Shown: positions 36,167 to 48,200, numbered from the stretch's first letter. The stretch: DNA of 64,000 nucleotides from Phymorhynchus buccinoides (GCA_017654935.2 CM065686.1:27412591-27476590), one strand, 5' to 3'. Numbers and translations are program-made. Notes: a model not told the origin generated them from the sequence alone.

Positions 36167-36300
36167 AGCCACACGTCCACTAAAATCGCACAACTGTACG
36201 ATTCGATCATGGGGTCTCGAAGAACAGATGTGATTGGCGCTTTGAAACCACGTGATCGAATCGTATCGTACAGTCATATGATTTTGATGGATGTATGGCT
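36167..36300. mobile_element. 134-bp palindromic MITE
   Basis: AGCCACACGTCCACTAAAAT ... CTGTACGATTCGATCA on the left pairs with TGATCGAATCGTATCGTACAG ... ATTTTGATGGATGTATGGCT on the right, leaving a loop of about 45 bp. A single RNA or DNA strand could fold into a long hairpin with few mismatches. No coding content. Confidence 0.65.
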
Positions 36301-36745
36301 GGCCCTTTAGTGAGAAGTTAGTACAGTGAGGCGTCATACCAAGTAGGACCCAGTGTGTAAAAATAACAGTTTTCTGTTTGAAGAAATGTCAGTATTAAAG
36401 TGCCAATGAACACTTGACAGTTGCAATATCACTCAACATGTGGATATTTTTTGTTAACATGATTTATTTTTCAAAATGTATTTGCTGCCACGAAGGTTTT
36501 CAGTTTAAATAGCATAATGTCTTTTATAAATACATGTAACATGGAAAGGAAAGGCTATGGTATCAGCACACATTCTGGCTTGGAAAGAGTAATTCTTCTG
36601 AAACTAATAATTTCAACCAGGAATTGCTGTATACCAGAATGTTTAATTTTATTTGTTGAAAATGTCTGGCCTATTTCCGCTTCCACTTCCAGTAACTTTT
36701 GCTACTCAACCAAGGCACCCTTCCCTGTCATTCCTACTACATGTA

Positions 36746-36850
<105 letters not shown>

Positions 36851-37679
36851 ACCCCCATTCTCCCTTAATCAGTGACATTTTAATTATCAAATTGTTAAAA
36901 ACACACACACACACACACAAGAAAAACAGACAAACACAGTGTCAGTCTCAGACAAACAGCCAAACCAACAACAAACAAAAACAGGACATGATGGCCAAAA
37001 TCATTAGTTTATTCCATATCCCTAGACACTCAGAGCTGCTTCTCAGGCTATCATCAGATTTTGCTGCGTCTTAAAATCAGTTTTGGTTGTGTTCTTCTTA
37101 TTTTTTTTATTAACAACTGTCCTGTTTAGGGTTTGTTTTGCTACACTCCTAATGATGCAAGCCATTGATGGTGACGGCAGAATGTTTGAAAAGAAAAGTG
37201 TTGTGGTGGTGCAAAGTGGTAAAAACAGCGTCATTAGGATTAGTTGGGTTATTTTGTGTGGAGAAAAATGCAGAATAATCTAATTTACCTTCTGGGCCAT
37301 TTGACAGCTCTGGATAAAAGATGGGGAACCTTTTTTTAGCATGCAGCGAAATGTTGTGCATATTATCTTTGAAATTTTGTCCATTTTTCTGAATTAAATC
37401 TGAATTATGATCATCCTTAGGTACACTTGTACGCATATTATTATTATTGTATGACGCTTGCTTCTCACACAACGCAAACACTGTGCATTATTTTTGCCTT
37501 GTAAAAGAACTTGTTTTGTTCTCATTCAATAACGCTAAGGTATGGACAAAGTTGACACATTGTTATTAGTGTTATCATTGATTTTTATCACTTTGTTTGA
37601 TGATAAAAATGCCTTTCATAGTAGAGGAGTTTAGTCTTCTAATGCATTTAGCTACTTTGTAAGTAGAAATATACACCCC

Positions 37680-37732
37680 ATGCATACACTCACACGCACG
37701 CACACATGCACACACGCACGCATGCATGCACG

Positions 37733-37808
<76 letters not shown>

Positions 37809-37822
37809 CACACACACACAGA
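37680..37822. repeat. (CA)n microsatellite
   Basis: CACG/CATG-rich lead-in, then CA run 37739-37805. Confidence 0.95.
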
Positions 37823-38699
37823 GACGTGACAGAGATAAATCCCTGTACTTAAGAAGTGTGTTCATGTGTTTTATTTTTTATTATTTCTGCTGTCCAAAGT
37901 TTTTCAATGCTTTCAAGCTCAGAATATGTTTGTACTGTTTATTTTTTCACTTTTATTTTTTCTGTTAGGTTCCAACTGTAGCAAGCAGTGCAAGCCTTTT
38001 ATAAAACCTGTAGAAATAAATCATTGCTGTGCACTTTTACATTTGAGGTATTGCTGAATTGAACCTGAAAGCACATTGATGCACCTTTTGATTACACAAT
38101 GCTAAATTATTGCTTTATAAGTGCTATGGATATACCAACATGCATATTGCCATGCTTGTGTTTGTTAATGAATAAGACACTTAAGCACACATGTGCATGC
38201 ACTAACATTGATGTTCCATGTATACATGTGATTTGCTTTGAATATACAGAGATGAAGATTTCTAGAGACCAAAAGATGACCATTTGATGCTAAAATTAAT
38301 GTGATCAACACAACTACTGAGCTGGTTTTGCAGAAATTCAAAAAAAGTAGTTCTCAAAGTCTAAAGACGATCTCGTATTAACAATCGAACGTTAATGGAT
38401 TTAACGGCAAAAAGTCTCAATTTCCACTGCGGTAGACATCAATATTTTGCAAGGGAAATAAAGCAGGACCACAGATTATTAACAGAATTGGATTTGCTTC
38501 CCTTGTTTGCTTTTTTTTTTGGGGGGGCCCATTTGAAATGGTACATACTATGAGTAGTTTATGTGTTTCCATTTTATGATAAAATGTGTTTATATTTTGT
38601 ATGCAATGCAGTCACTGTGAAGTGACATCTCTGTTGAAATGTTCAAGAAGATGGAGAATGGTGGATGTGATTGAAACTTGTTTTTCTTTTTTCCACCAG

Positions 38700-38858
38700 G
38701 CTGGTGAGGGATGTGACCACAACGGATGTGAACATGAGGGTGGGGATCCACACGGGGCACGTGCTCTGCGGGGTGCTGGGGCTGCGGAAGTGGCAGTTTG
38801 ACGTCTGGTCCAACGACGTGACGCTGGCTAACATCATGGAGGCTGGGGGCCTTCCGGG
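38700..38858 (+). CDS. adenylyl cyclase exon E (C1a, nucleotide site)
   Basis: 159 bp between TTCCACCAG and GG|GTAGGT. One base completes GCG (Ala) from exon D and two bases start the next Gly. It encodes [20 protein letters not shown] then [20 protein letters not shown] and [19 protein letters not shown]-x-[22 protein letters not shown] and M-E-A-G-G are the highly conserved C1a signature; W-S-N-D-V-T matches AC1/AC5/AC6 rather than AC8 (W-S-W-D-V). I-M-E-A-G-G replaces the commoner H-M-E-A-G-G. Degraded copies lie at 39052, 46206 and 46337. Confidence 0.96.
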
Positions 38859-39051
38859 GTAGGTTCTGATCGAGGATGTTTGTCCTGCCCCATACCAAGG
38901 TCTCCATTTAGACTACAATTGGCGTACAGGATGCATGCTATGTGAATTCTTTCATCCATCCCATCGGCACACACCCCATCTCTTTTGTTTTACAAAGGGT
39001 AGGTAGGGGTTTAAACAGGGTGTTGTCCTTTTGGATTCAGGGGTCATCAGT

Positions 39052-39114
39052 AAATGGCGGTTTGATCTACATATCTGGACCAACCACACAAAGCTGGCCA
39101 ACATGCTTTATGAG
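39052..39114 (+). pseudogene. relic copy 1 of cyclase exon E
   Basis: Reads KWRFDLHIWTNHTKLANMLY plus E, aligning to [18 protein letters not shown] with one inserted codon. GGATTCAGGGGTCATCAG precedes it, and the downstream text TGGATGTGTGGTGCAGAT is shared with copies 2 and 3. No stop in the aligned part. Confidence 0.75.
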
Positions 39115-39319
39115 TGTGGATGTGTGGTGCAGATTAGGGATTTGAACAGGGTGTTGAGTTATGGGATACGGTGGATTTAACAGCAACACTGATTAGTCTT
39201 GAGGAGAGTTTTTATTAATGACAATGCATCTTTCTTTAACCAGACTAATGCTTCCAAGAAGAGAAACTCATGTAAGATGACTCTTTCAGTTTGAATGATT
39301 CCAACGTTGCAAGAGAAGT

Positions 39320-39395
39320 TTGTAATAATAATAATAATGATAATACTACTACTAATAATAATAAACGGATACTTATATAGCGCTTTTTAATGAGC
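39320..39395 (-). repeat. LINE 3' tail with (TAA)n
   Basis: The complement reads AAAAAGCGCTATATAAGTATC then (TTA)n-like runs, the usual CR1/L2-type 3' end. Flanking 39210-39500 also has three copies of GTAAAGATGACTCTTTCAG(T/C)-like text. Confidence 0.55.
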
Positions 39396-39688
39396 ACAAA
39401 TGTCAATGTAAAGATAACTCTTTCAGTCTGAATAATGATTCTAACAAGAGAAGCTTGTAATGTAAAGATGACTCTTTCAGCATGAATAATGCTCAAAGCA
39501 GAGAAGCTTACGAAAACAAACCGTACTTTATCATGTTTACATTTGTAAACTCACGAGAAAAAAACCCTTTTTAAATGTATTATGTTGAAAGAACATGAAC
39601 GACAAGGACACTCACACAACCATTAACGTACATAAATATCAAGTACCTTAGAATGAAAATCCCGCCTTGCTCTCACTTGGAAAGGAAC

Positions 39689-39689
<1 letters not shown>

Positions 39690-39722
<33 letters not shown>

Positions 39723-40375
39723 TGACAAATCATATAGATACATATCATCCACACACACCCATGCACACTCATGCACTCACACACTAGTACACATGCACGT
39801 ACAAAACATGCACGCATGCAGGTACACAGATGGTTCCGTGTTGTCACAGAGAGAGAGAGAGAGAGCATGCATAACGTAATTAAGAGGCATAGTTCAAATG
39901 TTGTGCACACATAGAGACGTATATCAATGCACGCATGCAAACACATTGGCACTTGTACACACAGACACACATACACACACGTAGACAGAGAGAGAGAGAG
40001 AAGGAGAGAGAGCATGCATAACGTAATTAAGAGGCATAGGTAAAGAAGGGCAAAATGTGATAGAGAACACATTTCAATAAAGGAAAAACATCTTGCATGC
40101 TGAAAAGCTTACACACACATACGCATGCAATCACACACGCAGGCGCAATCAGTATGGACATACACACGCACGCACGCATGCGCACACACATACACACACA
40201 TGTATGCACCATAGAAGTTGATGCAGGTAGAAGAACAAAAACAGAAATAGCGCGATAGGCTTGCATGCATCGGCCGATTGCAACAGTTCAAATGTTGTAC
40301 ACACATAGACACGTATATCAATGCACGCATACAAACACATTGGCACGTGTACACACAGACACACATACACTATGG
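39690..40375. repeat. duplicated GA/CA-rich segments
   Basis: GTTCAAATGTTGTGCACACATAGAGACG followed by TATCAATGCACGCATGCAAA occurs at about 39890-39960 and again, slightly changed, at 40287-40360. AGCATGCATAACGTAATTAAGAGGCATAG occurs at about 39864 and 40011. GA tracts lie at 39691-39719, 39848-39866 and 39986-40012. Confidence 0.7.
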
Positions 40376-41856
40376 ACGCACAAGCCCTACGTCATTATTG
40401 CCCCCATTATAAAATCAGCCTATTTTCAGTAGTTTTCAGATTGTGTTAGTGTTGCTGTTTGTGAATGTATTGTCTTAAAATAAAGTGCACATTAAAGACG
40501 AAACTTTGATCTTTTGAGTCGTGTATCTGGTGTGTTTATATGAGGCCTGAATTTGTTTAACGATTTTTATAAATACACAAGGTGTAGGTGTCGGACGATG
40601 ACGTTGTCACATTCCCGATGATCGGAAAAATCCGCGTAGTCACTTCGCGCTGTTAGCCACAAATTTCCATCACTCGTAAGCATTTACAACGGTCACAGTT
40701 TTTTTCACCAGTTAATTACCTTCCGTTTGATATATGTTTGACCGAATTAACATGAAATAAACTGTAGAAAACTTTAAATAGTTTGTTTTGAAGTGAATTT
40801 TTACCTAAAACCCGACACGGAAATCTACACAGCAGACATCCGTTGGATAGGTCTATTTTTACACTATCTTGCTTTTTGTGCCGTTTCTGCTGTGACGTCA
40901 CAGAAATTTGTGGCTTTCCCGTTGAAGATAGGTGTTCGTTTGGCTGGCTGACGTAGGCTGTGCTAAAAGACAGAGTCGCGGCCGATGCTCCATGCTGAGT
41001 GAAAATCAACGCGATTTCAGTATAATAGTACATTCAGAACCTAAAACCATTAAAGATAACGACTAAAAACATTAATAATTGCCGGGAAAGCAATCCAGTT
41101 CAATAAGTTGCTGTGATCGTTTGCTATTTTGCTTCCAAAGGCAGTCTGCTCAAGGAAGCCTTGCTTCCAGCAAAGCCACCATTTGTCAGGATCAGTAAGG
41201 AGCATTCAACTGTTGAATTAACAATATTCCGATCTCTATAATGATATCGCTTGACCAAAAATCATTTTAATAGGGTTTTATGTGTTAGCTTATTTAATTA
41301 TAGCTTTGGATGGCAAGTATCTTATAAATAACGGGTTTAGAAAGTTCCGAGTTGAGCATCGTGAAAAGCAGCAATAATGAACGTCAACAGCTGATCTCAA
41401 GTCGTAGGCTAGATGTATACCGAAGTTAAGGTCATGTTGTTTTCTCGCAGTGCAAATTGTGCGCTTTTAATCGATTAATGAATGTTTCCCAATAATTTCT
41501 TACTCCCAGTGTAACAAAAACACATAATATAAAAAAGTGATCACATATATGTGGGCTTTTTTTTTTAAAACAAAAGAGGTGGGAGGGGGAAGCTAGAGTG
41601 TGGTGGGTGGGAGTGGGGGGTGGAAAGCCTAATGGGGAGAGGATTAATTTAATATCACCAAAAAACCAAAACTTTTTCTTAATAACGTTACATATTAATG
41701 CGGGTTTTTTTTGTAATCAGATAAAAAAATGTATAAGTCAAAAAGTGAGTTATTTGATTAGGATATAGGGGGATGGGGTTGGGGGGAGGGGGTGGATACT
41801 CATGATTGGGTAGATATATTCGCGCGTGTGTGTGTGTGTTTCTTTGTTTCTGTGTG

Positions 41857-42045
41857 CGGGTAAAATATGATGTTCAATAGGAAGGTTTATTGATGTCATT
41901 TGAATGTTCACACTGAGCTGAAGAAAATACACTTTGCATTTTTGGGGTAAAATATAATATTCAATACATGCAGGTTTATTTATGTCATTTGAAAGCTCTC
42001 AGTTAACTGAAGAAAATGCACTTTACATTTTTAAAATCGGATAAC
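41857..42045. repeat. two tandem copies of a ~90-bp unit
   Basis: GGTAAAATATGATGTTCAATA...CACTTTGCATTTTT (41858-41943) is followed by GGTAAAATATAATATTCAATA...CACTTTACATTTTT (41946-42030). Confidence 0.75.
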
Positions 42046-42406
42046 AGATGTTTTTTTTAGCCAATTTGACCCGTTTTGCCACCTATCAAAAATGAGAAAA
42101 TTGGCTACTTTGAGTTGTTGGAGTGTCAAAATGAACAAAGGTATTAACCTCAAATTAAATCAGCTTTATCTACAAAGATCAAATAATAAATCCTCTTGTT
42201 TTTATTCAGTTAAAGGAAGTCGCTGTCAGAGTCCTCCAAATGTGACAAATTTTCGGCCACGAAAACAGAATTTTTTCTCATACATTTATGGCCATATTTC
42301 TGGTTCTAATTGACATAGAGTCAACATTTTTGTTGTGTTGTGTTTGTCTTATTATCCGCTCTCTGACTGTGTGGGGTTAGTTTCCTTTCCTTTTGCCCTG
42401 CTGGTA

Positions 42407-42964
42407 CAGACAAACCCCTATTTTACGACCCTCTGTTAAGCGACCACCTCTCATTTGAGACCGGATTTGTTGGCACGGATGCATTTTACTACGACCTCTC
42501 TTAAACGACTTCCTCTAAAACGCGACTTACGACCGCCATTTTTTTTTTTTTTACGACCGTTGTTGTCGTCTGCATAGACTTCGAGCAAAGGGAAACAACC
42601 ACGGTCAAGGGCCTGAAAGCGGAGTCGCTTCCCTTGTTGTAGAAAAGATGGCGGAAAGCGTAGGAAAAGCACGAAAACCACTGACTTTGAAAAAGAAAAT
42701 CGCTGACTTTGGACGAGAGTGGAGGTGATTAACAGAAGTCGGCGAAGTGAAACTGTAATACATCGATTGCACAATTCTATGGAGTTGGAAAGACCCAAAT
42801 CCAGTTTTAATATGTCATTGTATGTGTGCATGAAGAAGAGAGTATGAACTGTGCTGAACTTTTTCTTTCTACGGCTGCCAGTGAAAACCTCCGTCATACG
42901 ACCCCTCCAATTTACGACCGATTTTTCTGGACATTTTGGAAGTCTTAAAATAGAGGTTTGTCTG
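42407..42964 (+). mobile_element. 558-bp Tigger/pogo-like MITE with transposase HTH remnant
   Basis: CAGACAAACCCCTATTTTACG at the left and TTAAAATAGAGGTTTGTCTG at the right are inverted ends flanked by TA (42405-42406, 42965-42966). At 42648 an ATG opens MAESVGKARKPLTLKKKIAD followed by FGREWR and a TGA (42726-42728). R-K-x-L-T-L-x-x-K is the beginning of the CENP-B/Tigger N-terminal DNA-binding domain. The rest of the transposase is deleted. This anchors the pogo/Tigger assignment of similar TA-flanked elements in the window. Confidence 0.75.
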
Positions 42965-42969
42965 TACAT

Positions 42970-43260
42970 ACATACACACACACATAGACAGAGAGAGAGA
43001 GAGAGAGAGAGAAGGGGGCATGCATGCATGCATGCATAATGTACAACAAAAAGACCGAGGGGGGGGGGGGGAGAAAGACAAATATGCATACAGACAGGCA
43101 TAAGGACATACACAGACACACAGATGCGCGCGCATACATGCACATGCACACAAGTACGAGCACAGGTACACCCAGACGCAAACAGGCCACAGACACATTG
43201 GACACGCACACACATGCGCACATACACACACGCACGCACACACGCACGCACACGCACACG

Positions 43261-43297
<37 letters not shown>

Positions 43298-43320
43298 GGA
43301 GACAAGGAGTCACACACACA
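42970..43320. repeat. GA, poly-G and (CA)n microsatellites
   Basis: GA run 42989-43012, a GCATGCAT run, G run near 43060, and CA/CACG-rich tract 43100-43300. Confidence 0.9.
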
Positions 43321-43585
43321 GAGACAATGGGTATGTTGTTTTTTTAACTCACGTTGTGATGCCGGGAAATCCCAGGATAATCCATTTTGTTGTGTCCTCA
43401 GTTCAGCACACATTTTCTCCCACACAACACCTTTCTACTCACTCAATCTAACACTCATAAATTTGGCCTACAGTTACTTAAGATTATATTTTCCTATGTT
43501 TTATTTTTTCCCTCTTCCATCTAACATGAATTTACATTAGCTTTGTGAAGAAAAGAAATGGATCTGATCTAAAGGAGAATCTACC

Positions 43586-43610
43586 CCCCCCCCCCCCCCC
43601 CCCCCCCCCA
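43586..43610. repeat. poly-C tract
   Basis: About 24 C residues. Confidence 0.95.
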
Positions 43611-43933
43611 CCCACCCCCACACCCCACTCTCAGTCATTTTTATTGAAACAAAGCCTTACACTTTGCAACAATTATTAATATTGTACCTCTTCTCATGAG
43701 GCAACGATATTTCTATGAATAAATGTAATGATCCCCTCTCTCTCTCTGTGAGTGTGTGTGTGTACGTGTGCGTGCGCGCGCGCACGTGTGTATGTGTGTG
43801 TGCGTAAAAGAACAGAACTGTTCATATTTGGAATAGCTTTTGGGGTAAATCGATGCCTTTTTTCAGAAGAAGGCTTGTACTATCAATTTTACAACACAAA
43901 TAAAAATGTATACAAAACAAATCACTCCAGACA

Positions 43934-43937
<4 letters not shown>

Positions 43938-44004
<67 letters not shown>

Positions 44005-45271
44005 GTACGGTAATGTCGAAGTGCAAGTAACAAACAGCTACAAATATTTAGGATTAGTCTTTACGACTAAATTAAGCATGAGTAGGGCATGGCAAGAAAT
44101 GTATAGGAAAGGAAGAAGAGGTGTGATTGATATTTTACGATCATTGAAAAGACTGAAGTGTATTGATCCAGCTACTTTTTGGAAACTCTTTGATACCCAA
44201 GTGGAACCAATGATAACCTATGGAGCAGAAGTATGGGGGCTATTGAAAAATGAATTGGTGGAAAAAGTGCACACGTTAGCCATTAAGCGTTTTCTAAATA
44301 TCCCCTTACATAGTTCTAATAAAATGGCATACGGGGAGACAGGAAGATATCCTTTACAGTTACGCACAAAGGTTAAATGTATTAGATATTGGCTGCGCTT
44401 AGCTAAGCTTCCAATAAGTAGAATAAGCAAACAGGCTTACAACATGTTATTAAACCAGCATGAGAATGGTAAGCAAAACTGGGTATCGGATATAAAGACG
44501 TTTCTTTTCCAAAATGGGTTTGGTTTTGTGTGGAATAACCAGGGAGTTGAACATGATAAGGCCTTTATTTATGAATTGAGAGAACGCTTAATTTCATTGT
44601 ATCAACAGACTTGGCATTCCGAAATGGACAACAAAGAAAAATATGAATGGTTTTTGCGTTTTAATAGCAACCTACAGCCCGAAAAATATCTATCTATTGT
44701 AACAAGAAAATGGCATAGGGATTCGTTTGTACGTTTTCGTACGAGAACTCTTGGTCTGTATTGTAATAAGCGATGGTATAATACCAAAATGCAGTATGAC
44801 GTTAATTGTCCAGTGTGTAAATTGAATGTGGTAGAAGACGAGTTTCATTTCTTCTTCCAATGTGAACTGTATGAAAATGTACGAAAGAAATGTGATGTTT
44901 TCAAATCATTCTGGGCTGCGAGACATGACTTGATGGCTTTGCTGCAAACAAAGAAACAAGATTATATAAAATCAATAGCAGAATTTGTAGCAGAGGCATC
45001 TAAACTACGGAAAAAGAAACGACATTGTAGTATAATCACAAGTGATCATGTAAACTATGTCTTGTTATTTAGACCTGCTGGTCGCTTAGTATTGGTATAT
45101 ATAGATTATGCTTGTAGATTCATTTTTGTCTTTTAGTTATGTGGAAAAACTTTGTTAGTTTCTTTTTATTTTATTTTTCTGAACTAATATGTTAAAATTG
45201 TGTGCCTCTATGTCAAATGGCATGTTAACTGCTGATGACATTAAAACACTTTCATTTGTCATTTTGTCATT

Positions 45272-45353
<82 letters not shown>
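43938..45353 (+). mobile_element. 5'-truncated LINE lying within a (CT)n microsatellite
   Basis: A CT run (43938-44001) ends at CGTGGTACGG. Then comes a LINE 3' portion with a single open frame (44021-45136), about 125 bp of 3' UTR, the short tail TTTGTCATTTTGTCATTTGTC, and immediately another CT run (45275-45353). The element thus separates two CT tracts in the same orientation, as expected if it inserted into one (CT)n array. Confidence 0.75.
44021..45136 (+). CDS. LINE ORF2 C-terminal region (RT thumb and Cys-rich tail), 371 codons open
   Basis: The frame begins within coding sequence: VTNSYKYLGLVFTTKLSMSR matches the Y-K-Y-L-G post-catalytic motif of non-LTR reverse transcriptases. It continues FDTQVEPMITYGAEVWGLLK and AIKRFLNIPLHSSNKMAYGE (Y-G-A-E-V-W-G and the R-F-L ... 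N motifs), and ends with a Cys/His motif CPVCKLNVVEDEFHFFFQCE (C-x2-C-x7-E-x-H-x4-C). The catalytic F-A-D-D box is absent because of 5' truncation, so no active enzyme is made, but there is no internal stop or frameshift in 1.1 kb, suggesting a recent insertion. Codon use is AT-rich, unlike the DIRS or I-group elements. Clade unresolved. Confidence 0.8.
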   Translation: MQVTNSYKYLGLVFTTKLSMSRAWQEMYRKGRRGVIDILRSLKRLKCIDPATFWKLFDTQVEPMITYGAEVWGLLKNELVEKVHTLAIKRFLNIPLHSSNKMAYGETGRYPLQLRTKVKCIRYWLRLAKLPISRISKQAYNMLLNQHENGKQNWVSDIKTFLFQNGFGFVWNNQGVEHDKAFIYELRERLISLYQQTWHSEMDNKEKYEWFLRFNSNLQPEKYLSIVTRKWHRDSFVRFRTRTLGLYCNKRWYNTKMQYDVNCPVCKLNVVEDEFHFFFQCELYENVRKKCDVFKSFWAARHDLMALLQTKKQDYIKSIAEFVAEASKLRKKKRHCSIITSDHVNYVLLFRPAGRLVLVYIDYACRFIFVF

Positions 45354-45356
<3 letters not shown>

Positions 45357-46205
45357 CGCTAATCGATTGTATACAATTTAATTTGGTATGACAAAACATC
45401 ACTAATATTTTGCTCTAAAATATGTATATAGCTGCTACTAAATCAAAAGACAAGGCCTGGTATTTGTTAAGGTTGTTATAATTACGTGAAGTTAGATAAT
45501 AGAATAAGCAGTAAACTGATATTTCCAATTGTTCACTTCTGATTGAATTGGTAATGAAAAGAAATTTTGAAAAATAAGATTTATGTCATTCAAATCTCAA
45601 GAGCGAATTACAAATATTGTAGTTTGATGAAGACTATTTATTCCTTGAGTGATAAACTGCAAAATCTGATTTTATAAACACACTCGATGTGTTTTGCAAA
45701 AAGGTCATCACCAAAGGTCACGCGAACCCAGAAGGTCGCCGGAAAGCTAGGCTAACACGCACTGTGCACGTGATCAGCTAAAAGACGCTACTCGGATACT
45801 GAAAAGTTCACACTAAAAACGATTAATCTCCACTTACGATGATTGCATCCACGTCTCCTTTGGTCAATTATATAACAAAGCACACGTAGCTATGCGCCTA
45901 TTCAATCTCTGTACTGTCGATAGTATTTTAAACACTAAATCAGGATTTGAATTTGCCGCAAACACAACAAAGAATCACACCATCACAAAAACCATGGAAC
46001 TAGAGGCAAAGGGAGGGGAGGAAAAATTGGTTTGGCTGCGGTGGTGGTTCACTGGGAAAGAAACAGCCGAGTGCAAGAGGGAAAGAGAGCATGCAACTAA
46101 ATGTGAAGAGCTGGACGGAACTCGACTGCCATGCTGTGTAGGTTTATAAAGTGTTGGTAGGGATTTGAACAGGGTGTTTGTCTTATGAGACACAGGGGTT
46201 TCAGC

Positions 46206-46253
46206 AAGTGGTAGTTTGATGTCTGGTTCAACGATGTGACACTGGCTCACATT
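46206..46253 (+). pseudogene. relic copy 2 of cyclase exon E
   Basis: Reads KW*FDVWFNDVTLAHI; the asterisk is TAG in place of the CAG codon for Gln. Nucleotide identity to exon E is high over the 48 bp. Confidence 0.8.
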
Positions 46254-46336
46254 AATTTATGGTTTATAAAGTATGGATGTGTGGTGCAAATATGGATTTG
46301 AACAAAATGTTTGTCTTATGGGGCACAGGGTTTTGC

Positions 46337-46392
46337 AAGTGGCAGTTTGACATCTGGTTTAATGTCATGATTGAGGCTGGTGACCTGCCTGG
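46337..46392 (+). pseudogene. relic copy 3 of cyclase exon E
   Basis: Reads KWQFDIWFN, then a 7-codon deletion, then VMIEAGDLPG, ending GG|GTAGGT, the same donor as true exon E. It has no stop. Copies 2 and 3 are 131 bp apart and share the flanking text TTTATAAAGT...GGATTTGAACA. Confidence 0.8.
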
Positions 46393-47260
46393 GTAGGTTT
46401 ATAATGTCTTTTTATTATACACGAGTGTAGCACGCATGAACTTAAGATTCCAGGAGGAAAAAAGTTCATATCCAATGAAGCTCTCCGTTCTACTAGTAGG
46501 CGGGATAATAATTTCCGTTAGTTTTACAAGAAAGAAGACAGCCACAAGAAGAGATTGAAAAAAATGCTGTACTAGAGATAGAGAGAGAGAGAGAGAGGGA
46601 GGGAGGGAGAGCATAATTAGAAAATTGTACATCACAATAATCAAGTTATCATTCCCTCTCTTCCCCTATGGGCTGCCACTACAGGATTGGGGAACTACGC
46701 CCCGCGTTGTTTTCCCATGAGGTGGCCACATAGGACAAAGCAAAACTCTGATCTCCTGTATATAAAAAAAAGTCCACTAGTTTGCAAATCAGCTGGGGGT
46801 CAATATGTATTATTGTGTTCCTTTATTCATTTATTATTTATTTCTTAAGAACATCTACGTAGCACTTATCCTTTAAGCTGTAAGTGCTTTACAATTTCAC
46901 TAAAATGCTAAAACATTAAAACCAAACCCTTACATATATGCACAGACATAATGCCCTTACACCCCCACCCCCTCCCCCATCCCTCATATTCTTACACGCG
47001 CACACTCCAATACCCAGAAAGATGAACTATTAGTGTAGTAAAACGTGACATGACAAAGCATTGTAAAATGTGCACAATTGGTTGAAATTAATTTACATCA
47101 AATTATATACTTGTACCGATGAACACACACTTGCACTGCTGGATGCAGACAGGCATGCACGTACCCCCACCCCCACCCATATCATTATCACACACACATA
47201 TCACACACACACACACACATATCACACACACACACAGACACACGCTTATTCTTTAACCCT

Positions 47261-47292
47261 CAATAAAGATGATTTTGACTTGACTTGACTTG
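47261..47292 (+). repeat. AATAAAGAT(TTGAC)n retroelement tail
   Basis: CAATAAAGATGATTTTGACT then further TTGAC units; the same tail in reverse lies at 281-330. Confidence 0.55.
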
Positions 47293-47559
47293 AAGCATTC
47301 AAAATAGAAAACACAGCGACGTACATGCACACACGCACGCATATCACATGCATGCTGGATGTCCCTGCTGATGTCAGTTATAAGCTTTACTCGTCCAAGG
47401 TACATTTTAGTGCATATTGTTTGAGACAGTTTTTGGCTCACGTCGTTTTTTAAAACAAAGTGAGTCTATAGTATCGTACATGTTCGGTTGTGTGTCTGTG
47501 TGTATGTATGTGTGTGTGTATGTGTGTGTGTGTGTGTGTTGCGTCCGTGGCCCCGACCT

Positions 47560-48200
47560 TTAACCTTAACTCAAACCTTAACGTTGTCATTTTCTCTAAA
47601 CATATAAGGCGTTAGAGGGTTAAAGTTAGCAGGCTACTTGATTTTGACGTGAGCCTTCAAGTCACGACGATCAAAGCAGTCAGATACATTGATAAAGAAC
47701 AAAATAAAGATAATCATTTGTTGCAGAGATTACTGTTGTGCAACCTTTAACCTTGACTCAGTCACACTCTTCAAACTAAAGAAGACTCACTCTCCACTGA
47801 AACTTTAACGTTGTCATTTTCTCAAAAAAACCATAAGATGTTAGAGGGTTAAAGTTAGCAGGATACTTGATTTTGACGTGAGCCTTCAAGTCACGACGAT
47901 CAAAGCAGTCAGATACATTGATAAAGAACAAAATAAAGATAATCATTTGTTGCAGAGATTACTGTTGTGCAACCTTTAACCTTGACTCAGTCACACTCTT
48001 CAAACTAAAGAAGACTCTCACTCTCCACTGAAACTTTAACGTTGTCATTTTCTCAAAAAAACCATAAGATGTTAGAGGGTTAAAGTTAGCAGGATACTTG
48101 ATTTTGACGTGAGCCTTCAAGTCATGGCGATCAAAGCAGTCAGATACATCGGTAAGGAACAAAAGAAAGAAAATCATTTGTTGCAGAGATTACTGTAACT
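47560..48200. repeat. 229-bp tandem repeat, about 2.8 copies
   Basis: CAACCTTTAACCTTGACTCA starts units at 47741 and 47970; a partial, more diverged unit precedes (about 47560-47740). Each unit contains GTTAGAGGGTTAAAGTTAGC and TTTTGACGTGAGCCTTCAAG. Units 2 and 3 are almost identical. Confidence 0.9.

Noticed and set aside
42451..43425. 324-codon minus-strand ORF
   Set aside because: It runs through (TG)n/(GA)n repeats and the Tigger-like MITE end; composition is simple repeat, no domain.
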